Shown: one piece after another, positions 57,439-64,000 of the stretch | Layout: each line of letters opens with the position of its first letter | Position numbering within the stretch: the stretch's first letter is position 1 | Assembly: GCA_963971575.1 (NCBI GenBank) | Contig: OZ020611.1 | Coordinates: 204,214,419 to 204,278,418 of the forward strand | Length of the DNA stretch: 64,000 nucleotides | Direction of reading: 5' to 3' | Origin: Liopterus haemorrhoidalis | Taxonomy: Eukaryota; Arthropoda; Insecta; Coleoptera; Dytiscidae | Made by a program: the position numbers and the translations under genes | The notes under the pieces: generated by a model | What the model saw: only the letters and a program-made list of their open reading frames with translations | Database searches by the model: none | Told to the model about the DNA's origin: nothing

Positions 57439-60400
57439 CATGAGTAGCGAACAATTCTTCTGTGTCTCCCATAGCAACAGCTCCATTTTCTCCATGTGTA
57501 CTTCCATAACCAGCCGCTCCCCCAACACTCAAACTAGCACCCTGCAATCCTAAAGAACCCTTGGCACCAACAGCAGCACCACCTACCATTCCCAAGGCTC
57601 CACTATGGGCACCCAATACTCCAGTCACCTCAACATTACCATGGTTCAATTTAACACCGCCTTTAAGATCAACGCCCATTTTAATACCAAGAGGATTTAA
57701 CATTTTTCTGTATGGAAGCTTGGGTACACCAGGGTACATTTCAATTCCTTGGATAATAAGATCGAGAAGATCTCTTTTACGGATTACGTGCGAGATTGAA
57801 CTTGTTTGGAGGGTCCCTGGAAAATTCTGATCAGGTTTTTCTTGAATATTACGCGTTTCACTTGTTTCTTCTAACTGTAATATCTCGGACATTTTTTGTC
57901 GTTTGGATTCATCAATTTCTTTGTCATCATATTTATTATTTTGGTTCATTTTTCTCGATATATCTCTTTTCACAACTCTTTTATCTAGGTGGTCATCTGT
58001 TATAGATTCTTCTATGCCTTTTAAATCTTCCATTAATGATGGTGGAAATCCAAACATATTCTGAATTAATGGGATTTGGTCAATTATTTTCTTTTCTTTT
58101 GGCTTGTATTTTTCATCTGTTCGGCCATCTGTTATAGACTCTTCTATATCTTTAAAATCATCCATCAATGATTTTTGGGTTCTAAATATGCTCTGAATTG
58201 ATGGAATTTGGCTAATTATGTCAATATCTTTAGCATTTTTCGGTATTTCATCTGTTATGGATCCTTTCACGCCATTTAAATTTTTCATTAATGATTTTGG
58301 TCCAAACAAGCTTCGTATGGATGATGGAACTTGACTAATTATCATTTCTTTTGGTTTCTTTTGTATTTCATCTAATGCTTCTATTGATGGCTGCAATAGT
58401 TCTAACATTAGTTGTGCTTGTGCTTCATTTATTTCTTTATGGTTGAATATATTATTTTGGCTCATGTATGTCTTCTGTTTCTGTCTTTCGTCTGTACTTA
58501 TTTCATCTGTTTGAAAATCTTTTAAATGTTGTCTCAATGCTGGTTGCGTAAATTCTCCCTGAATTGATACTACTGGAAAATCATTTTGAGGATTGGTAAA
58601 TAATTCCTGCTGTGTCATATTCAAAACCTCAAACATTGGTTGCATTTGTTTTAGTATCGCTTGTTGTGTTTTGCCAAATTCTTCTTCAATGGAGCTTTTG
58701 ATTTGACTTTGTGGTAATGCTCCAATTTGTGGCAATGTTCCAATCATCAAGTGATTCAACATTTTTTGTATTTGATGTATTTTACCAAATTCCATGTTGT
58801 CTAGTATAGATTCAAATGTCACTGGTTGCGACATTTTTCTTGTGTTGCTATCATCATTTTGATCAATTATTTGTGATTCTACTCCAGTTATCAAATTATT
58901 CAACATCTGTTGTACCTGGTGAACCATATTATTAAATTCAATATTGTCTAGAACTGATCCCAAAGCTGGTTTTATTTGATTTGTATGTTGAACTTTTGGT
59001 TGGTCAGTGACTTTTTCAACGTCTTTTGTTTTGTTTTGGTTTATGTCTTTTGCTGTTGATACTTCCTCAACTATTGCTACTTCTTCAATCGTTTCAGGTT
59101 CTTTTGTATTATTTTGTTTTTGAAACTGTTTAAGTTCCAAAATTGGCACTGGAAATTCTTCTACTTTTATTACAACTGCTATTGGTAAACTTTGGTCAGT
59201 AATTTTTGCTTCGGTTTCATCAGTTTCGCTATTCATGTCTGGTTTTTTGCTAAGGTCAACTTTTTCTGGTGGTATTACAGAATTGACTGGTGGTTGTTTT
59301 GTTTTTTGTATTCCAGCTTTATCTAGTTTTGTATTTATTTTGTAATTTGTATGAACTGTCAATTCATCTTCTTCTTTGGTTAGATTTGGTTGAGTATGAT
59401 TGGAACCATGGCTTGTTTCACATGGGGCTGAAATTGGTTGGTCCTGCTTAACGACTGGATTTTTCTGCAATTCATTTTCTTGTCTCTTTATTATTACAGC
59501 TTGGTTTTCTGTAAGAACTTTGTTTTTACTATTTCTCACTGATGTTGGTAGAAGTAGACTTTCATTTTTCTGTATTTTTGCATCTTCTACAGTAATTTTG
59601 ACGTCTGATTGCAGACCAGATGTTGACTGTTCCTTTGTTTTATTTGTAATTTCATCTTTTGCATCTTCTCGATCAGTCACATGAATTTCTTTTGCTTTTG
59701 TTATTTTGTTTGTTATTGTAATTGCGTTTATTCTATTTTTCTGTACATCTGCATCTTCTACAGTAATTAACTCTTCTAATTTATGTCCAGGTGTTGAGCG
59801 TATCGTTGTGCTGAGGTTTTGTTTTGTGTTGTTTGTAGTTTCATTTCTTGAATCTACTCGATCAGCCGGATGGTATTCTTTCGCTTCATGTGTTTTGTTT
59901 ATTGGGATTACTTTTATTCTATTTTGCTGTATACCTGCATCTTCTACAGGAATTTCGACTTCTAATTTGTGGCCAATCGTTGAGTTTATTTTTGTTTTAT
60001 TTGTAGTTTCATCTTCTGCTTCTGTCTTGTTGTTTATTTCAATTGCATGTATTCTATTTTGCTGTATTTCTGCATTTTTTATTGTAACATTGATTCCGTT
60101 TTGATGGCCAGATTTTGGTTGAATCATTGTTTTACTTATATTTACCTCTGAATCTTCTTGAAGAGTTACCCGATTTTCTTTCACTTCCTCTGTACTGTTA
60201 TGATTTGTACTTTGCATTACTGCATCTTTCATCGAAATTTTCTCTGGTGATTCATGACCAGGTGTTGGCTGAATGGTTGTGTTATTTGCATTCTCATTTT
60301 CTGCTTCTATTCGATCGGCCACATGGTTTTGTTTGGATTCCTCTGTTATGTTTTTTATTGCTATGGACGTTATCAGACTGTCTGCGTGTAATTGTGTTTC

Positions 60401-60479
60401 ATTATAATTTTCTTGATATCTTTTTGCAATAGGCTGGATTTGTCCTCCAGATAATTCGTTATTATCATTTTTTATGGAT
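57439..60479 (-). CDS. 3041-bp internal exon of an unrecognised repeat-rich protein
   Basis: The frame is open for 1013 codons between a 3' splice site (tttactatttcAG, exon from 60479) and a strong donor (CATG|GTATGT, exon end 57439). It enters in phase 2 and leaves in phase 1. It has no in-frame ATG near its upstream end, so the start codon lies in an exon further right that I could not find. Residues ~30-290 are about five degenerate 42-63-residue repeats of the form TxNxTK...STxGHKLE...VEDAxIQxNRI. Residues ~500-570 hold two copies of ILDNxEFxxxxHQxQxML. Residues ~700-860 hold three ~40-residue repeats with IISQIPxIQSxF...SLMxDLKxIEESITD. The last ~75 residues are Gly/Ala-rich (GAAVGAKGSLGLQGASLSVG). 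There are many N-x-S/T sequons, a dibasic RKRD site near the Gly-rich part and almost no cysteine. I infer an extracellular or secretory structural protein, with no domain family recognised. If the donor is not used, the frame ends at a TAA at 57374. Confidence 0.75.
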
Positions 60480-60511
60480 CTGAAATAGTAAATAGTTGTT
60501 ATTTATAAAAC
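60480..60511 (-). promoter_or_regulatory. 3' splice site of the large minus-strand exon
   Basis: On the minus strand a pyrimidine-rich run with TTTACTATTTCAG precedes the exon, and the AG is at 60480-60481. The reading frame is open right up to it, and stops appear in the intron side. Confidence 0.7.
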
Positions 60512-60664
60512 AAATAGCACACTATTATTTTTCCATTTATAAAATTTATCTTATAATTACAGAGTATCTTGAAATTGTTTTAGTTTTAAACTAATGTGAC
60601 AGTTAAAATGAGTCATTTGTCATTTCTATAATAAATTGTAGAAAATAATGATTTCTTTTCTGAG

Positions 60665-60728
60665 AAGAGAGAAATTAAGCTATTCAGAGTAAACACAGAT
60701 AAAAATGAGGATTCAGATTCTCATCAAT
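60665..60728 (+). CDS. Predicted exon 2 of the small plus-strand gene
   Basis: The acceptor ttcttttctgAG precedes 21 codons and one base (KREIKLFRVNTDKNEDSDSH then Q), with the donor CAAT|GTGTAT. The donor is weak, and an alternative acceptor three bases downstream (aagAG) is also possible. Phase matches exon 1 (phase 0 in) and exon 3 (phase 1 out). The charged, hydrophilic composition continues that of exon 1. Confidence 0.45.
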
Positions 60729-60958
60729 GTGTATTATTTATCATTTTCCTGGTGGAGGCACAGGCGCAACAGGGGTGAGAGCGTGGTGTTATATTTGAAA
60801 GTTTGAATTTCATGGTGACGTTAGAGGCGTGATAAGTGCGTGTTCTAGACTCTAACAGCAATTATATATAACCTAAAACTTTATACAAGTATTCGGAGTA
60901 AACGGTTATTCAATTTTCTAATCGAAGGAGATGTATAGTTCTTTTATATACATATTTA

Positions 60959-61158
60959 CAGTGGCAGCGCTAGCTCTCAAAATCTGGGAGGGGGCAGGAA
61001 ATAATTTAGTAAAATTTGGGAGGGAGCAAATACAAGTGATGACCTAAAAAAAAGGTACTCACTTCTAAAATAGATTTTTCTCCAAACAATTCTGGGGGGG
61101 GGGCAACTAGGAGCCACAGCAATTTGGGGGCCCGGACACGCCGTTAGCGCCGCCACTG
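60959..61158. mobile_element. hAT-type MITE at a 3' splice site, exact TSD
   Basis: The ends CAGTGGCAGCGCTAGCTCTC and, reversed, CAGTGGCGGCGCTAACGGCG are flanked by CATATTTA (60951-60958, 61159-61166). It contains one ~36-bp minisatellite unit (61028-61075) and a G-run. The right TSD plus the next G forms the original acceptor tatttAG of predicted exon 3. Confidence 0.93.
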
Positions 61159-61167
61159 CATATTTAG

Positions 61168-61265
61168 ATTTACTGCGATATGAAGAAAAGCTATGGTGGG
61201 TACGTTCCATATTTATAGAAACAGAAGACAACAGGGAAATTATCTTAACTTATTGCAAGAAATGA
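61168..61265 (+). CDS. Predicted terminal exon of the small plus-strand gene
   Basis: After the acceptor catatttAG (61166-61167) come two bases that complete a Tyr codon with exon 2, then 31 codons LLRYEEKLWWVRSIFIETED and NREIILTYCKK before a TGA at 61263-61265. Two adjacent Trp and a balanced charged composition are unlike surrounding non-coding DNA. If the MITE is removed in silico, the acceptor regains its pyrimidine tract (ttcttttatatacatatttAG), which supports this being the ancestral splice site. No AATAAA is obvious in the next 150 bp. Confidence 0.55.
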
Positions 61266-61720
61266 GACACAAACTGTTACTTTAATTACAAGAGAAGAAT
61301 TTAATACACAGTCTTTATTGACTTGGGGTGTATTAAGGATGTATCACACTAGAACGCTATCCAAGTTTTATTTTGTAAGTCTTTTTCGAGTATTCAAGTT
61401 TTCACGTTTTTAGCTAGCACACGCGAAACAGGGAAAAGTGACCATAGAAAGTGACTTGCTTCTGCGTACATAACGTTAACAATAGACCCATCTCACTTGA
61501 CCTGACTGAGAGGTCGAGACAGCGCAAGCGCATTTGAAGACTTGGATTTCGTCTGTCTTCTAAAGACGGGGGAAATATATCGATGTATTTGCTCAAACTT
61601 AAAGACCTAGGTTTTTTGTCATGCTATCACACACACAAGACTTCGATTCGAATGCCAAGACTTTAGTTTTCCAAGTTTAGACTTGAATAATAACTCTAGT
61701 GTGATAAGGCCTTTACCAGT
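61266..61720. other. No supported gene
   Basis: Possible 3' UTR of the small gene followed by less AT-rich DNA. A minus-strand ORF at 61414-61596 has no recognisable motif. Confidence 0.4.
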
Positions 61721-61728
61721 ACATACCC

Positions 61729-62077
61729 CAGAGCCGCCTTAACCACAGGGCGCAAGCCTTTTGGGACGGCAATTTTTATTTCCCCGTTTGCTAGGGTGAC
61801 CATTCGTCCCGCGTTAAGATGCGTCCCGCAAAAGTCCCGCATTTTGGATTTGGGAGGTGAGGACCTTTTTTTTGCTCTTCACTTGGATTTGGGAGATGAG
61901 GACATTTTTTTTGCTCTTCACTTGGATTTGGGAGATGCGGACCTTTTTTTTTGCTCCGTCCCGCATTGCCTTAAGAAAATGGTCACCCTACCGTTTGCTA
62001 TTCTGTGAATTTTCTTACGAAGAGGGGCGCATTATTTTTAGTAGCCCACGGGCGCCGAATTTCTTAAGACGGCCCTG
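61729..62077. mobile_element. hAT-type MITE (CAGAGCCGCCTTAA) hosting another
   Basis: The ends CAGAGCCGCCTTAACCACAG and, reversed, CAGGGCCGTCTTAAGAAATT are flanked by acatCCC-type 8-mers (acataccc at 61721-61728, acatatcc at 62078-62085, one change). Without the nested MITE it is about 140 bp. Confidence 0.8.
61792..61990. mobile_element. hAT-type MITE with three minisatellite units, exact TSD
   Basis: The ends TAGGGTGACCATTCGTCCCG and, reversed, TAGGGTGACCATTTTCTTAA are flanked by CCGTTTGC (61784-61791, 61991-61998). Three reverse ~37-bp minisatellite units (61850-61945) make up half of it, plus GTCCCGC motifs. Confidence 0.9.
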
Positions 62078-62085
62078 ACATATCC

Positions 62086-62657
62086 ACTGCATGACACTCC
62101 TGCAGACCAGATGTTTGAAACCGAATCCATAATAATAAACTTTATTACAGCCGACAACATTGTAAAAGTTGCTATTTTACTATATCAATTTAAGTTTATT
62201 TATTATTATTTTTTTTGAGAAATTAATATAAATGTCTCACTTCAGATCTCACCAGTCCGAAAAACATGTATAGAACACACCATATTATTTTTGAAGATCG
62301 GCATAAAACAATTATCTCGTATAACTATAATCACATTGTTAAACTACAAAAGAACTAGGGTTCATGTTTACAACCACGTTGTAAACAGTCAACGGTTAGT
62401 GGCGCATACATACGTTTAAGTACTAACTATAAATAAGTATACTTGTTTTTGTTAATCCTTTAAGTAAGATGCGTAATGTGTAGGGTTTCTGAAAACTCGA
62501 GAAATTTTGAAACCTCGTCGAATCCGAGTCGAGTCCGGATCTAAATCTAAACTGAAATTAATGAGCGAAAACGTTTAATATTTTGGAGCTCAATTATGAT
62601 TCTCATAGGTGAAGTTTTTGTAATAAAAAATATAATACAAAATTTCTTAATATATAA
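62086..62657. other. No supported gene
   Basis: AT-rich. Nothing recognised. Confidence 0.5.
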
Positions 62658-62730
62658 TGCGTTCAAAGGTGAGTTTGCAGTACAGGGCATATGGAGTAGT
62701 TCTTTTACTGCAAACTCACCTTTGAACGCA
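62658..62730. repeat. Perfect 25-bp hairpin with 23-nt loop
   Basis: TGCGTTCAAAGGTGAGTTTG (plus five more bases) is followed after 23 nt by its exact reverse complement. TATA-type sequence lies on both outer sides. Size and shape fit a tiny mariner-type MITE or a microRNA precursor-like fold. Confidence 0.85.
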
Positions 62731-64000
62731 CTATAGAATTATTTATTACATCACTACTATTTTGGGAGAGTGTTTGTTTATAAACATTTAGAAAAATTTT
62801 GAACTGTACATTTTATTAGGTTGTCCCGATTTTTGAGTCTAAATCCCGAATTTTTTATATTTATTTGGTAAAAATCCCGATTTGGTAAAATAATAATCTG
62901 GCAACCCTGGTATCTGTACACTACCACTAGACAAATTCAAATTTAAACTTAAGAACATACTAACAAGTGATGCAATCTATGTCACTGATGAGTTTGAAAA
63001 TGTCAATTTTGTAACATTGTATTAATATTATATTAAATTTAAATACTGGAGGCCATGTTGAGTGTGATTCCAACGTAAGTACCCAGCAAACATTCAACTA
63101 ACGGCCGAATGCCGGCAAACTGGTTTTACTGCTGGTAAATTGTTGGCACCAAAAGTAAGTGCAACGCCAGTATTAATAATGTACTTCACATTTGTATTTC
63201 GATTTCCGCCTATACGAAGTACTTTACCAGCATTTTATAAGCACTCCTTATTTGTATTAATCCAAGCAAACATTTTTATACGGGCTATCGTCTCTTCTTC
63301 AGTCATACTTTTTATTTAAAACTAAACTTTTTTTGAATGTAATAATTTGAAAAGTCTGATTGTTCTTAGTCATAAAACACCCTAACCGCGTGGCCTTCGA
63401 GGGCCAGTACAAGTTGATACGTGTTGGTGGACAGTTTGTCAAGATGTGTATTTAAATAGTTATTGTTTTGTGAACATAATACAGTTTTTTATTGTGATTT
63501 GTGTGTGTTTTGTTAGATGTAAGGACGTAGTTTACACAAACTGTTTCATGTTAAATTGTATAATTTTTAGTTTAGTTAAATAATAGTTTTTTTCATGTAA
63601 TAAAATTTTCAATTATTAATAAATCTGTTACAAGATTATAAATATGTCATTTAAAAAATATAATTTGTCATATTTTATTTTGAATAGTGACATCTTAAAT
63701 ATTTTGTAAATATAATTCTAACCTAAAATAATGCAAACTTAATCCAAAACTGTAAAGCTTTTTTTACAATATAACCAAGTTTCTAAAAGTCAGTAATACA
63801 CTATAAAAATCACCAAAATAACCAGATCTAGTTTGTTCTTACAAAAGTGAACAGCTTATAGCATTAATGCTTATAAAATTTGATTATTGAATTTATTTTA
63901 ACAAGTATGATTTCTATAGGTTGGCACTCTTCAAGTCAGGGGGAAAAGATGTGGTAGATAATACAAGCCGAATATTGGCGAAAATTATTAGTCACCACTT
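62731..64000. other. AT-rich DNA, no supported gene
   Basis: A one-sided remnant with repeated aaatcccga and tctggcaaccctgg lies at 62820-62910 (hAT/mariner-type end). The rest, to the window edge, has short ORFs only. Confidence 0.45.

Noticed and set aside
57561..60432. Plus-strand ORFs of 69-132 codons opposite the large minus-strand exon
   Set aside because: Hydrophobic, low-complexity antisense shadows of the minus-strand frame. They have no splice or start context.
62094..62170. Minus-strand ATG exon (MLSAVIKFIIMDS...) as the missing first exon of the large protein
   Set aside because: Hydrophobic start is attractive, but no good donor in the required phase follows before a MITE border.

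Overview
The window is eukaryotic, and the mix of elements suggests an arthropod, most likely an insect. It is AT-rich, has GT-AG intron signals, no bacterial gene layout, and very many degraded DNA transposons. The order of insect cannot be decided from sequence alone. Nearly all of the 64 kb is mobile-element DNA. Host-type coding signal is confined to about 57.3-61.3 kb.

1-36 kb: hAT-type, mariner/pogo-type, foldback-type and PIF/Harbinger-type non-autonomous elements, often with exact target-site duplications (TSDs), nested two or three deep. Three related families recur. I call them A, B and C. Each has a (GTCT)n/(CAGA)n microsatellite near one end; A and B also show inverted subterminal repeats and a hairpin at the other end. 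This is the layout of Helentron-associated (HINE/DINE-1-like) rolling-circle elements. Family A copies carry different tRNA-like segments at the same internal position. A reverse-transcriptase fragment lies inside one family B copy at 19.2-20.3 kb, and pieces of hAT, pogo and LINE proteins lie between.

36-57 kb: a 320-bp (CAGA)n array; a hAT with a broken transposase and a nested LINE tail (36974-38046); a THAP-like ORF; a PIF/Harbinger element with a frameshifted HARBI1-like transposase (39491-40938); a pogo-like element holding a second element between 200-bp direct copies (41877-43231); a mariner 5' half; a three-deep nest of TA element, Helitron and Harbinger (46433-48184); a Helitron filled with about 415-bp tandem repeats (49876-52111); and a 2.3-kb inverted-repeat element with a THAP remnant, a nested piggyBac-like MITE and an orphan first exon (53945-56232).

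57-64 kb: a minus-strand internal exon of 3041 bp encodes an unrecognised, repeat-rich, sequon-rich protein with a Gly/Ala-rich end. It appears to lie inside the first intron of a small plus-strand gene whose three predicted exons (57290-57382, 60665-60728, 61168-61265) are phase-compatible. A hAT-type MITE sits exactly at the last 3' splice site of that gene. The remainder is MITEs and AT-rich DNA.

No complete, intact transposase and no rRNA, CRISPR or viral gene was seen. All protein assignments were made by eye from motifs.
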